A stretch of DNA of 64,000 nucleotides from NCBI RefSeq assembly GCF_020781835.1, contig NZ_JAJGNJ010000003.1, forward strand, positions 186,001 through 250,000, given 5' to 3'. This stretch comes from Microbacterium testaceum. Lineage in GTDB: Bacteria; Actinomycetota; Actinomycetes; Actinomycetales; Microbacteriaceae. Both the position numbers and the translations under genes were made by a program. Positions 53,766-62,037 of the stretch are shown one piece after another (the stretch's first letter is position 1; every line of letters starts with the position of its first letter). The notes under the pieces were generated by a model, which searched no databases, had not been told where the DNA came from, and saw nothing but the letters and a program-made list of their open reading frames with translations.

Positions 53766-54239
53766 ATGGCTAGCCAAGACAAGCCTGCGGCGCCCCTCGC
53801 CGCAACGCAGGGCTCGCGCGTGGACCGCGCGTTCCCGGGTTCCGGGAGCCCCTCGTCCGAGACCGCGGGCAAGACCACCATCGCCGATTCGGTCGTGGCC
53901 AAGGTCGCCGGCATCGCCGCGCGCGAGGTTCCCGGCGTGTACGCGCTCGGCGGTGGCGGGGCCCGGGCCTTCGGCGCGATCCGCGACGCGATCAACGCCA
54001 CCGACCTGACGCAGGGCGTCAAGGTCGAGGTCGGCGAGACGCAGGCCGCTGCCGACGTCACGATCGTGGTGGAGTACCCCGCCCCCATCCAGGAGGTGGC
54101 CGATCAGGTGCGTACGCGCGTCGCCGGTGCCATCAGCGGTCTCGTCGGCCTCGAGGTCGTCGAGGTAAACGTCGACGTCAACGACATCCACATCCCGGGT
54201 GACGATGACGACGACTCGACCCCCTCTCGCGTGTCATGA
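53766..54239 (+). CDS. Asp23/Gls24 family envelope stress protein
   Basis: The 157-residue protein has a flexible N-terminus of about 35 residues and an Asp23 domain (TIADSVVAKVAGIAAREVPGVYAL, then GVKVEVGETQAAADVTIVVEYPAPI). In Staphylococcus, Asp23 forms a membrane-associated layer linked to envelope stress. An AAAGGA site lies 8 nt before ATG 53766. It leads five overlapping genes. Confidence 0.92.
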   Translation: MASQDKPAAPLAATQGSRVDRAFPGSGSPSSETAGKTTIADSVVAKVAGIAAREVPGVYALGGGGARAFGAIRDAINATDLTQGVKVEVGETQAAADVTIVVEYPAPIQEVADQVRTRVAGAISGLVGLEVVEVNVDVNDIHIPGDDDDDSTPSRVS

Positions 54240-54424
54240 ACCCGACGCTCACCGGTGCCCTCATCGGCCTCGTCCTGGCCGTCGCCGCACTGATCTTCGG
54301 CTTCTGGGGCTTCCTCCTGGTCGCCCTGTTCATGGCGATCGGCGCGATCGTCGGTCGGATCGCCTCCGGCCAGATCGACATCCGCAGCATCGCCAACGCA
54401 TTCTCGGGTCGGAGCACGTCGTGA
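54236..54424 (+). CDS. Small DUF2273-like membrane protein
   Basis: The 62-residue protein is almost entirely two hydrophobic helices (GALIGLVLAVAALIFGFWG and FLLVALFMAIGAIVGRIASG) with a short polar tail, matching the DUF2273 proteins found beside Asp23 genes. It may help anchor Asp23 at the membrane. Its start overlaps the previous stop by 4 nt (ATGA). Confidence 0.85.
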   Translation: MNPTLTGALIGLVLAVAALIFGFWGFLLVALFMAIGAIVGRIASGQIDIRSIANAFSGRSTS

Positions 54425-54807
54425 CCACCGCGCTTCCCGGGGTGGCCGCCGCCCCGGGGGGCGGGGTCGCGGTGCGCACCGGCGGCCGCGTCGACGTCGC
54501 CGACCGCGTCTACCGGAAGGCGGCGGAGCAGGCGGCGGCCGAGGCGATCGGGGTCGCCCGTGCGGAGGTCTCCGTCGACATCGCCGCCTCGATCGGCTCG
54601 GTCGTCGTACGCATCCGATCGCCGTTCCCCGTCCCCCGCCTCGACGACACCGAGGCCGTCCGGGCCGCCATCCCCGTTGTGGAGGCGGCGCACGGCATCC
54701 AGCAGGACCTCCGTACGCGCCTCACGCGTCTGTTCGGGCGCGAGGTCTCCCGCGTGGACCTCACCATCGTGGGCGCCACGATTCCGAAAAGAAGGAGGGT
54801 GAGATGA
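54421..54807 (+). CDS. Second Asp23-like protein, divergent
   Basis: The 128-residue protein has the compressed Asp23 pattern (VADRVYRKAAEQAAAEAIGV, then VSVDIAASIGSVVVRIRSPFPVPR and DLRTRLTRLFG...VDLTIVGA). No membrane helix is present. GTG 54421 overlaps the DUF2273 gene by 4 nt. It probably pairs with the first Asp23 protein. Confidence 0.75.
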   Translation: MTTALPGVAAAPGGGVAVRTGGRVDVADRVYRKAAEQAAAEAIGVARAEVSVDIAASIGSVVVRIRSPFPVPRLDDTEAVRAAIPVVEAAHGIQQDLRTRLTRLFGREVSRVDLTIVGATIPKRRRVR

Positions 54808-55394
54808 CCGATTCCGTTCTCCGCACCGTCGTGCGTCGGGAGACGCACTCGCCGCGCACAGGGGCGATGCTCCTGGTCGTGGTGCTGCTGATCCTCGCGG
54901 CGGTGTATGCCGCCGTCGAGATCGTTCTCGCGCTGACGGGCCGGCAACCGCTCCTGGTCGCTCCCGCGGCCGCCGTGGAGGCCCTGGCGGCGCTTCCGAT
55001 GACCGTCGCTCCGACGGGCCTGATCGCCGCCGGCGCCGTGATCGCTCTCGTCGGTCTCGTCGTGTTCGCCGTCGGGGTGTCTCCCGGTCGCCTGTCCCGG
55101 CATGAGATGGCCTGGGGCGACCGGGCCGTCGTCGTCGACAACGGCGTCGTGGCCTCCGCGCTCGCCCAGCACGTGAGCACGGCGTCGGGGATCGCGCGGG
55201 AGAACGTCGTGGTGGGCGTCGCGCACCGCGCTGTCGACGTGACGGTCCGGCCGCCCGTCGGCGTCCCCGTGGAGGCGGAGAGACTGCGACAGATCGTCGA
55301 GGACGAGGTCGCGTCGTACCGCCTCAGCCCCTCGGTGCGCACCCGGATCCGAGTCGATCGACCGCGCGACGCCGGAAGAGAGGACCCCCGATGA
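54804..55394 (+). CDS. Asp23-operon membrane protein (DUF6286-like)
   Basis: The 196-residue protein has two helices (MLLVVVLLILAAVYAAVEIVL and LIAAGAVIALVGLVVFAVGV) and a C-terminal soluble domain of about 90 residues with an Asp23/AmaP-like fold (VVDNGVVASALAQHVSTASG...VDVTVRPPVGVPV). GGAGG lies before ATG 54804, and the start overlaps the upstream gene by 4 nt. A membrane anchor role is inferred from topology. Confidence 0.8.
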   Translation: MTDSVLRTVVRRETHSPRTGAMLLVVVLLILAAVYAAVEIVLALTGRQPLLVAPAAAVEALAALPMTVAPTGLIAAGAVIALVGLVVFAVGVSPGRLSRHEMAWGDRAVVVDNGVVASALAQHVSTASGIARENVVVGVAHRAVDVTVRPPVGVPVEAERLRQIVEDEVASYRLSPSVRTRIRVDRPRDAGREDPR

Positions 55395-55978
55395 GGAACA
55401 CCAATCGAGCGCTCAACCGCACCGTGCTGATCGTCGTCGGCCTCGTCCTGCTCGCCCTGGGGGCACTGCTCATCGCGGTCGCTGCCGTGCCCGGCGCGGC
55501 GGATCTCTGGACGCAGGCCGCCGACGGCATCCGCGCCTGGGCAGACGAGATCGCACAGCCCTCGCTCGGCATCGGCGCCGTCGCCGCGCTCGCGGTCGTC
55601 GCGCTCGTGCTCGTGCTCGTCGCCGTGAGCGCAGTGCGGGGCACGCACCGCGTCCCCCTGCAGTCCACAGGGACCGAGAGCGATGTGGGTCGCATCACGC
55701 TGACCGACGGATTCGCCTCGGCGGCACTGAAGAACTCGCTCGACGAGCGCGACGAGCTCCTCGCCGCCCGCATCGCCTCCAACGAGGTGCGCAAGGAGAC
55801 GGTTCTCCACGTCAGCGTCACGCCGCGTCAGAACACCTCCCCCCGGCAGATCGCCGAGCACGTCGACACGCTCGTGACGAATCTCGCGACATTGACGGGG
55901 CAGGGCTTCCGCACCTACATCTCGGTGCACTCGAGCCTGCGCGCGAAGCTCGCGCATGACCGGAGGCGCCTCGACTGA
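55391..55978 (+). CDS. Asp23-operon membrane anchor protein (AmaP-like)
   Basis: The 195-residue protein has two helices (LIVVGLVLLALGALLIAVAA and GIGAVAALAVVALVLVLVAV) and a C-terminal domain (LKNSLDERDELLAARIASNEVRKETVLHVSVTP). The layout is that of AmaP, which holds Asp23 at the membrane in Firmicutes, though sequence similarity by eye is low. It is the last gene of the five-gene operon, with a 4-nt overlap. Confidence 0.78.
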   Translation: MRNTNRALNRTVLIVVGLVLLALGALLIAVAAVPGAADLWTQAADGIRAWADEIAQPSLGIGAVAALAVVALVLVLVAVSAVRGTHRVPLQSTGTESDVGRITLTDGFASAALKNSLDERDELLAARIASNEVRKETVLHVSVTPRQNTSPRQIAEHVDTLVTNLATLTGQGFRTYISVHSSLRAKLAHDRRRLD

Positions 55979-56107
55979 GTGGAGCGCGGCGGGGCCGAGG
56001 AGGTGTTCGCCTCCTCCCCCGCCCCGTCGGGGCGGCGGACCCCTGTGGACGGTTTCTGCGCACCGCGGCATGCGCATGTAAAAATGCCCTCGACAGAAGG
56101 GCACGCC

Positions 56108-56287
56108 ATGATCCCCTCCCCCGGCCTCCCCCCTGCGAACGCCGCGCCCGCACCGCCCCCGGACGACGGAGCGACGAGCGGGTTCCCACCCCGCTGCCTT
56201 CGATGCCTCCACACGCTGGAGCCGCGACGACGTGGCGGCTCGGCCGTGTGGGGGTGCCCGGGATGCCAGCTCGTTCGCATCGCGTGA
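56108..56287 (+). CDS. Small zinc-ribbon-like protein
   Basis: The 59-residue product has a Pro/Ala-rich start and then CLRC and CPGC separated by 20 residues, a four-Cys zinc-ribbon pattern. ATG 56108 has AGAAGGG 6-7 nt upstream; ATG 56084 is a less likely start. It ends 21 nt before the ABC1 kinase gene on the same strand. No family was recognised. Confidence 0.6.
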   Translation: MIPSPGLPPANAAPAPPPDDGATSGFPPRCLRCLHTLEPRRRGGSAVWGCPGCQLVRIA

Positions 56288-56308
56288 CCCGGCGGCTACG
56301 CTGACCCC

Positions 56309-58315
56309 GTGCTCGTCACCCTGCTCATCGCCGTTCTCGCGATCATCTGCGCGGTCCTCGTGGGCTTCGTCGCCCGTCAGATCCTCGGGACGGCGGTGGG
56401 GTGGCCGCGCAGCATCGTGATCGGTCTGCTGGTGTTCTTCCTCGGCGTTCCCGTCGCCGGCTGGGTACTGCGACAGACCGGCATGCCGGATGGGGCCACA
56501 CCCGGGGGCGAAGAGGACGTCTGGCTGTGGGTCGGGCTCATCGCCCTGTCGATCAGCTGGGTGTTCGCCCTGGGAGTCGCCGCTCTCGTGGCGAGTGAGG
56601 CGATCTTCCCGACCCGCCCGCTTCCCAACCCGATCGACGTGATCCGCGCAGCCCTCCGCCAGCGCAAGCGCACCCGTCGATACCTCGAGATCCTCGCGAT
56701 CGCCTCGCGTCACGGCGTGGGCTGGCTCTTCCATGGCGGACACTCGCGCGTCGAGCAGCAGTTGAGCACATCCGAGGAGCGGGCCCGCGCCATCGTGGCC
56801 ACCATCAACGACGCCGGTGTGAGTTTCGTCAAGCTCGGTCAGGTGCTCTCGACACGCCGCGATCTCATTCCGGAGCCCTACCTGAGCGCTCTCGCCTCAC
56901 TGCAGACCAACGCCACGACTCTCCCCTGGGAGACTGCGCGCGAGGTCATCGAGAGCGACCTGGGACGCCCGGTCGACGAGATCTTCGCCGAGGTCGATCC
57001 TCACCCGCTCGCCGCCGCGTCGGTCGCCCAGGTGCACCGGGCGGTCCTGCACGACGGCAGTCGTGTCGTGGTCAAGGTGCAGCGCCCCGCCGCACGCGCG
57101 CAGGTCGAGGCGGATGCCGACATCATCGGCCGCCTCGCCCATCGCGCCGAGGCGCGCACCCGCGTCGGGCGCGACCTGCGCATCGAGTCCGTCGCCCGCG
57201 GCTTCACCAGCACGCTGCTCGAAGAGCTGGACTATCGCGTGGAGGCGCGCAACACCGAGATGATCCGCGCCACCGTCGAGCGCATCGACGCGACCGATCC
57301 CGCGCGGCGGGGACTCGTGACCGTGCCCGCAGCTTTTCCCCTGGCGTCCGGCACGCGGGTGCTCACGATGGAGATGGTGGACGGAGCGGCGCTCAGCGAC
57401 TCCGCCGACCGCCTGGCGGCGATGACCGCGCAGGAGCGGGATCGCCTCGCGGAGGTGCTGATGACGACGGTCATCGAGCAGATCCTGGTCTACGGCGTGT
57501 TCCATGCCGACCTCCACCCGGGCAACGTGCTGCTCACGAGCGACGGCACCCTCGGGCTGATCGACTTCGGTGCGGTCGGGATCATCGAACGCAGCCGTCG
57601 GCAGCACATGACGGCCTTCCTCCTCGCCGCGCTCAGCGAGAACGACGTCGCCGCGACGGACGCGCTGTTGCTCATCGTCGACGCCCCGGACGACGTGGAT
57701 CTGGATGCCTTCCGTCACGACGTCGGCATCGTGCTCACGGCGGAGCACGTGCGAAGCGTCGGCCAGGGGTCGATCTTCACGCGGATCGTCGACGTCATCC
57801 GGCAGCACAGGATCGCCCTCCCGGGCGAGCTGGCGTCGGCGCTGCGCAGCTTCGCGACACTGGAAGGATGTCTCCGCGTGATCGTGGACGACTTCGACAT
57901 GGTCGGCCGCGCTCTCCCCCTCATGCCGACTCTGCTCCGTCGCACGATCTCGCTCGGCCGGGCCGCCACCGATCTGCAGGCGGGTGCCGTGATCTCGCTC
58001 GCGCGTCTTCAGCGGATGCCGCAGCGACTCGAGGCCCTGCTCACGGGCATCGAGCGGGGATCGATCGGCATCACGCTCCGTTCCGACGACGGAACCGACA
58101 CCAGTGGCATCCTGAGCCGGATCACCTCCGAGATCGCCACCACCCTGGTGTCGATCGCGGCGGTCGTGATCGCCGTGGTGCTGATCGTGGCCGGGGGCGG
58201 GCCCGTGCTGGGGGGATCGGTGACGTTGTTCGCGATCCTGGGCGCGGTGATCGGGCTCTTCGGTTTCCTCGGGCTGCTCCGTGTCGTCCGGCGCACCTTT
58301 GGCCGACGGCACTGA
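56309..58315 (+). CDS. ABC1/AarF (UbiB) family atypical kinase, membrane-bound
   Basis: The 668-residue protein has three N-terminal helices, a UbiB-like kinase core and two C-terminal helices (about 605-655). Core motifs are [16 protein letters not shown] (the family's KxGQ box), [12 protein letters not shown] (Ala-rich replacement of the P-loop), VVVKVQRP (ATP Lys), [12 protein letters not shown] and LIDFGAVG. The family supports isoprenoid-lipid or quinone metabolism. The extra N-terminal helices are unusual. GTG 56309 is 6 nt after TACGCT (56297-56302), so it is probably leaderless. Confidence 0.9.
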   Translation: MLVTLLIAVLAIICAVLVGFVARQILGTAVGWPRSIVIGLLVFFLGVPVAGWVLRQTGMPDGATPGGEEDVWLWVGLIALSISWVFALGVAALVASEAIFPTRPLPNPIDVIRAALRQRKRTRRYLEILAIASRHGVGWLFHGGHSRVEQQLSTSEERARAIVATINDAGVSFVKLGQVLSTRRDLIPEPYLSALASLQTNATTLPWETAREVIESDLGRPVDEIFAEVDPHPLAAASVAQVHRAVLHDGSRVVVKVQRPAARAQVEADADIIGRLAHRAEARTRVGRDLRIESVARGFTSTLLEELDYRVEARNTEMIRATVERIDATDPARRGLVTVPAAFPLASGTRVLTMEMVDGAALSDSADRLAAMTAQERDRLAEVLMTTVIEQILVYGVFHADLHPGNVLLTSDGTLGLIDFGAVGIIERSRRQHMTAFLLAALSENDVAATDALLLIVDAPDDVDLDAFRHDVGIVLTAEHVRSVGQGSIFTRIVDVIRQHRIALPGELASALRSFATLEGCLRVIVDDFDMVGRALPLMPTLLRRTISLGRAATDLQAGAVISLARLQRMPQRLEALLTGIERGSIGITLRSDDGTDTSGILSRITSEIATTLVSIAAVVIAVVLIVAGGGPVLGGSVTLFAILGAVIGLFGFLGLLRVVRRTFGRRH

Positions 58316-58424
58316 TATACCGCATCACGCCACGGCGCGGGAGTCCCTCTGCGATGTCCGAATGACCACTACAGTGACGAGCACATACTCTTTGTGCACC
58401 GCCGGACTCCGAAGGAGAAGTCCC

Positions 58425-58592
58425 ATGGTCGTCGTCGTCACCGCCATCGTCGTCGGTATCGTCGCTTGGATCGTCACCGCACTCGCGGCCGGGATCAGTC
58501 TCGGCCGCATCATCGCCCGCGCCGACAGCGAAGAGGGACGCGTGCTCGACGCCCCTTCTTCGCCCAGTCTGAGCGGGGCGCTCATCCTCTGA
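58425..58592 (+). CDS. Small single-helix membrane protein
   Basis: The 55-residue protein has one N-terminal hydrophobic helix (VVVVTAIVVGIVAWIVTALA) and a polar tail with RIIARADSEEGR. GAAGGAGAAG lies 5 nt before ATG 58425, a good ribosome site. No family was recognised. It stands alone between the ABC1 kinase and the tyrosine phosphatase. Confidence 0.68.
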   Translation: MVVVVTAIVVGIVAWIVTALAAGISLGRIIARADSEEGRVLDAPSSPSLSGALIL

Positions 58593-58658
58593 TCGCTCCG
58601 AGGCCCGGGTCAAGGACGTCGCCGCGTGCCTCGACGCCGTAGCGAGGCGTGGCAACGC

Positions 58659-59321
58659 TCATGGCTGCACGCCGCCGGGGAAGACCCGGCTCGCCCCTCG
58701 CCGCGCGCGGCGGGTCATCGGGACCACTCCCGGGCCGACCTGCGGGCTGCGATCTCGGAAGAGAGCCCCGGCGCGGGCGGCAATGACCTCCACTGCGTCC
58801 ACCGCGCACCGTTCGAAGTCCGCCCACACCGCAGCGGACTGCCCCACGGGATCGACCAGATCATCGTCCTCCGCGGCCCGCCGGCGGAGCCGAGTCCGCC
58901 GGTGGGCCGCCGAGTCGACCAGCGCGGCCCAACTCCCGTGCGCGTCGGCCTGATCCTCCTCAGCCAGCAGACGCGCGAACTCGCGCAGGGTGAAGGTCGA
59001 GTCCAGAAGATCCGGACGCATGTCGAGGACGACCCGCCGATGGACGGCCGCCGCGCACAGGACAGTGGTTCCGGGCTCGAGCAGGGATTCATCGAGGCGG
59101 CGTGAGCGGTGACGGCCGAGGTCGAGGCCATACCGGTGCCCGATGGCGATCGCCTCCGGTTCGACCGGACGGCCGGGACGCGCGGCGGATCCGGCACTGT
59201 CGATGATCAGTTCCGGCGCTCCGGCCGAGACACGCTCACGGAGCAGGTGCTCCACGAAGGGCGATCGGATCACGTTCGCGGTGCACACGATGAGGACGCG
59301 GACGGGTGCCGATGGGCTCAC
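58659..59321 (-). CDS. Low-molecular-weight protein-tyrosine phosphatase
   Basis: The 220-residue protein has the P-loop CTANVIRS (Cys13, Arg19; C-x5-R-S) and a downstream Asp-Pro (LVDPVG) at the place of the family's general acid. It should dephosphorylate tyrosine-kinase targets such as Wzc-type autokinases; the kinase at 62038-63693 is the obvious partner. It is about 60 residues longer than typical forms, with an insertion before the DP motif and a basic tail. GTG 59321 has GAGAGG 5 nt upstream. Confidence 0.88.
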   Translation of the reverse strand: MSPSAPVRVLIVCTANVIRSPFVEHLLRERVSAGAPELIIDSAGSAARPGRPVEPEAIAIGHRYGLDLGRHRSRRLDESLLEPGTTVLCAAAVHRRVVLDMRPDLLDSTFTLREFARLLAEEDQADAHGSWAALVDSAAHRRTRLRRRAAEDDDLVDPVGQSAAVWADFERCAVDAVEVIAARAGALFRDRSPQVGPGVVPMTRRARRGASRVFPGGVQP

Positions 59322-59463
59322 AGGGACCTCTCGATGGACGGGCGGGGACGAAGGACCGTTCCCGTCAGTCCATCGCCTTCCCGCCGACACGCGTGCGCCC
59401 GGCGATGGGCGCGCGCGGTGCCGGTTCGGGGTGAAAGACTCTTCGTCGGAATCGACCGCGTCT

Positions 59464-59796
59464 TCAGGGCCGCAGAGCTTCTCGGATCTGCGGATCGTCG
59501 GCGAGCGCGCGCCGCAGTTCTCGGGCGCCCTCGGCACTCAGAGCCAGTCCGCCTCCTCCCACCTCGATGACGAGCCAGTTCTCCGTGTCGTCCCGGCGCC
59601 GCAGGATCCCCACCTCCACATCGACCGCGGCGCCCCGACCGCTCTCGTCGACACCTCGCAGGCGCGCACTGAATCCCGCCCCCGCACTGCGGTGATCCTC
59701 GTCATCGGGGTGCGTCGTCTCTCCGTGGAGCGTCGTGCACCACGCGAACGCGCAGCGCCCGTTCGAATGACGGGGACGGACGTCGTCTTCACTCAT
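59464..59796 (-). CDS. Hypothetical protein with Cys/His motif (DUF6907-like?)
   Basis: The 110-residue protein starts with a Cys/His-containing segment (CAFAWCTTLHGETTHPDDEDH) and then a beta-rich region (GAAVDVEVGILRRRD...WLVIEVGGGGLALSAEGARELRRAL). The layout recalls the actinobacterial DUF6907 family, but I cannot be sure. ATG 59796 has AAAGAGG 8 nt upstream; the frame is open further back without coding character. It lies between the XRE regulator and the phosphatase, all on the minus strand. Confidence 0.62.
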   Translation of the reverse strand: MSEDDVRPRHSNGRCAFAWCTTLHGETTHPDDEDHRSAGAGFSARLRGVDESGRGAAVDVEVGILRRRDDTENWLVIEVGGGGLALSAEGARELRRALADDPQIREALRP

Positions 59797-59887
59797 GCCG
59801 GACACCTCTTTCTCCGGATCGTCCGCGAGGGCGACCCGATCGTCGGTGGGCACGGAGGAAGTGAAGCACGAGCCTCCGACACCGCCG

Positions 59888-60163
59888 TCAGCGTCCGGGC
59901 GCGATGCCCTCCGGAGGCTGCGGCAGCAGGTCGGGGAGTGGAATCTCCAGGACCTCGGCCAGGCACACGATGGTCCGCAGACGGGGATTCGCGGGAGTAC
60001 CCGGGTTGGACTCGCCACGCTCGAGTTTGCGGTACGTGAAGGTCGCAAGCCCTGCGGCATGGGCGACGTGCTCTTGCGAAAGACCGCGCTGAGCCCGGGC
60101 GTGCAGGAGACGCGATCCGAACTCGCGGGCGAACTCGTTCCAGGGATCGGACGCGTCGGTCAT
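59888..60163 (-). CDS. XRE family helix-turn-helix regulator
   Basis: The 91-residue protein is a single HTH_3/XRE domain: FGSRLLHARAQRGLSQEHVAHAAGLATFTYRKLERGESNPG, where SQEHVAHAAGL and YRKLERG are the recognition helices. A Pro-rich tail follows. Likely a DNA-binding regulator of neighbouring surface-polysaccharide or stress genes, inferred from position only. A CAAGCT box 6 nt before ATG 60163 is close to the leaderless pattern. Confidence 0.88.
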   Translation of the reverse strand: MTDASDPWNEFAREFGSRLLHARAQRGLSQEHVAHAAGLATFTYRKLERGESNPGTPANPRLRTIVCLAEVLEIPLPDLLPQPPEGIAPGR

Positions 60164-60502
60164 GCGTCCAGCTTGACTGCTCCGCTACGCGCACATGAAC
60201 ATGCATACATACGAGGGCGAAAAGTGCCACCGCCGTGCCCCGTGCGTCGTGCGGGGTGACGAGCGCGAACGCCCAGGTGAGCATCCAGGCGATCCCCCCA
60301 CTGAGAAACCGGCGAGTTCGCGGAGCCCGTCGGGCGGCACGACGCCACCGCCGCGCGGTCGCCGCCCTTCACCCCGCCACGGGCGAGACGGCGCTTCCCG
60401 CTCGCGCGCACACGCGGTGGCAGAGTGCCCGGACCCTGCGCCTCCTGTTCCAGCCCAGAGGCGCCTCATCTCCGGCCACTGAGCCCGATCAGCGGAGCAC
60501 TC
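60164..60502. other. Intergenic region between the XRE gene and sugar transferase 2
   Basis: This 339-nt stretch holds no convincing gene. A short hydrophobic reading frame on the minus strand (around 60284-60190) has no in-frame start near its natural beginning. Promoters for both divergent genes must lie here, but I see no clear -35/-10 pair. Confidence 0.5.
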
Positions 60503-61972
60503 ATGGATCTCGCCACCTCATCACTCCCTTCACCACCCATAACAAGAAACTTCACCCCTGCCCGTGACGGGCGCCGACGCTCCTGGCAAGCCCGGTATGC
60601 CCGACGGCTCGCCGTTCTCGACACCGTCGTGGTGATCACCGCGGTCTTCGGTACCCAGCTGCTCTGGCTCGGGCCGGAGCCCGCCGGCGTGAGCGCCGCA
60701 CCCATCGATTACACGACCGTGTCGGTCCTGCTCAGCGCGGCGTGGCTCGCCGCGCTGGCACTCTGGGGGACGCGGCTGCCCCGCGTCGTCGGACACGGCG
60801 TCGCCGAACACCGCCTCGTGATCGCCGCATCGTTCCAGCTCTTCGGGCTCGTGGCGATGGCCGCGTATCTGACCGGCATCGACCTCTCCCGCGGCTACTT
60901 CCTCCTGAGCCTGCCCGTCGGAACCCTCACACTGCTGGTCGCGCGCACCGCCGCCCGTTCTTGGCTGGTCTCCCGCCGCCGGAAGGGCGACATGTCGGCT
61001 CGGGTCGTGCTCGTGGGCAGCGCGGAGGAGAATGCGCGCGTCGCGGGAGAGATCATGCGTCAACCGGGTGTCGGCCTCACTGTCGTGGGGCTGCATCCGA
61101 TCGCCGTCGACGAAGAGTCGTGGACCGAGGCGCAGGCGCGCCGGCTGCGGCGTCGGCTCGACCAACTCGACGCCGACAGCGTCCTGGTCACGGGCGGCGG
61201 TCACCTCGACGCCCACGACATCCGACGAATCGGCTGGAGCCTGGAGCCCGGACGGCAGCACCTCATCGTGGCCGTGAACCTCACGGACGTGGCGGGCCCT
61301 CGCATCCACACCCGTCCGGTGGCGGGCCTGCCGCTCGTACACGTGGAGACTCCGCAGTACTCGACGCGCCAACGCGTGCTCAAGCGCGCGTTCGACGTGG
61401 TCGGGGCCCTGCTCCTGCTTGCTGCCACGAGTCCGCTGCTGCTCGTGCTCGCCGGCCTCGTGCGCCTGTCGGGACCAGGCCCCATCCTGTACCGTCAGGA
61501 GCGCGTCGGACAGGGCGGCGTCCGGTTCGGAATGCTCAAGTTCCGCTCGATGGTCGACGGGGCGGACGCACGACTGTCCGAACTCCTCGCCACCCAGGGA
61601 CGCGACGGCGCTCCGCTCTTCAAGATCGAGAACGACCCTCGCGTCACCCCCATCGGCCGGGTGCTCCGGAAATACTCGCTCGACGAGATCCCTCAGCTGT
61701 TCAATGTGCTGATCGGGCAGATGAGCCTCGTCGGCCCCCGCCCCCAGCGTGATGCGGAGGTCGCCTTCTACGACGACGACGCCCGCCGCCGGCTCATCGT
61801 CCGCCCGGGAATGAGCGGGCTCTGGCAGGTCAGCGGCCGCTCGACGCTGTCGTGGGAGGACGCGATCCGGCTCGACCTCTTCTACGTCGAGAACTGGTCG
61901 CTGGTCGGCGACATCGTCATCCTGTTCCGGACGATCAAGGCCGTCGTCGCACCGGGCGCGACGGCCCACTGA
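60503..61972 (+). CDS. Polyprenyl-phosphate sugar-1-phosphate transferase (WbaP/WcaJ-like), copy 2
   Basis: The 489-residue protein has the same layout as the gene at 50610: helices, a central CoA-binding-type domain (ARVVLVGSAEENARVAGEI), then the sugar transferase domain with KRAFDVVGA, FKIENDPRVTPIGRVLRKYSLDEIPQLFN (two parts) and GLWQVSGRS. It starts a polymer on undecaprenyl phosphate. ATG 60503 has GGAG 6 nt upstream; upstream in-frame codons look non-coding. The two copies point to two initiating enzymes or two polymers. Confidence 0.92.
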   Translation: MDLATSSLPSPPITRNFTPARDGRRRSWQARYARRLAVLDTVVVITAVFGTQLLWLGPEPAGVSAAPIDYTTVSVLLSAAWLAALALWGTRLPRVVGHGVAEHRLVIAASFQLFGLVAMAAYLTGIDLSRGYFLLSLPVGTLTLLVARTAARSWLVSRRRKGDMSARVVLVGSAEENARVAGEIMRQPGVGLTVVGLHPIAVDEESWTEAQARRLRRRLDQLDADSVLVTGGGHLDAHDIRRIGWSLEPGRQHLIVAVNLTDVAGPRIHTRPVAGLPLVHVETPQYSTRQRVLKRAFDVVGALLLLAATSPLLLVLAGLVRLSGPGPILYRQERVGQGGVRFGMLKFRSMVDGADARLSELLATQGRDGAPLFKIENDPRVTPIGRVLRKYSLDEIPQLFNVLIGQMSLVGPRPQRDAEVAFYDDDARRRLIVRPGMSGLWQVSGRSTLSWEDAIRLDLFYVENWSLVGDIVILFRTIKAVVAPGATAH

Positions 61973-61978
61973 CGCGAC

Positions 61979-62019
61979 GATGAAGGCGCCGGTTCCCGTG
62001 GGGAGCCGGCGCCTTCATC
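61979..62019. terminator. Bidirectional terminator between sugar transferase 2 and the tyrosine kinase
   Basis: An 18-bp stem (61979-61996 with 62002-62019, one G-T pair) with a 5-nt loop separates the convergent genes. Confidence 0.85.
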
Positions 62020-62037
62020 GTCCACGGTCGGGACCGT

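Noticed and set aside
58628..58648. Hairpin GCCTCG/CGAGGC after the phosphatase gene
   Set aside because: Only 6 bp and no U-run; too weak to call a terminator.
60190..60370. Minus-strand hydrophobic frame reading RFLSGGIAWMLTWAFALVT and onward
   Set aside because: It looks like a membrane helix, but there is no start codon between the upstream stop and the middle of the helix, codon third positions are mixed, and it runs on through the XRE gene in another frame.
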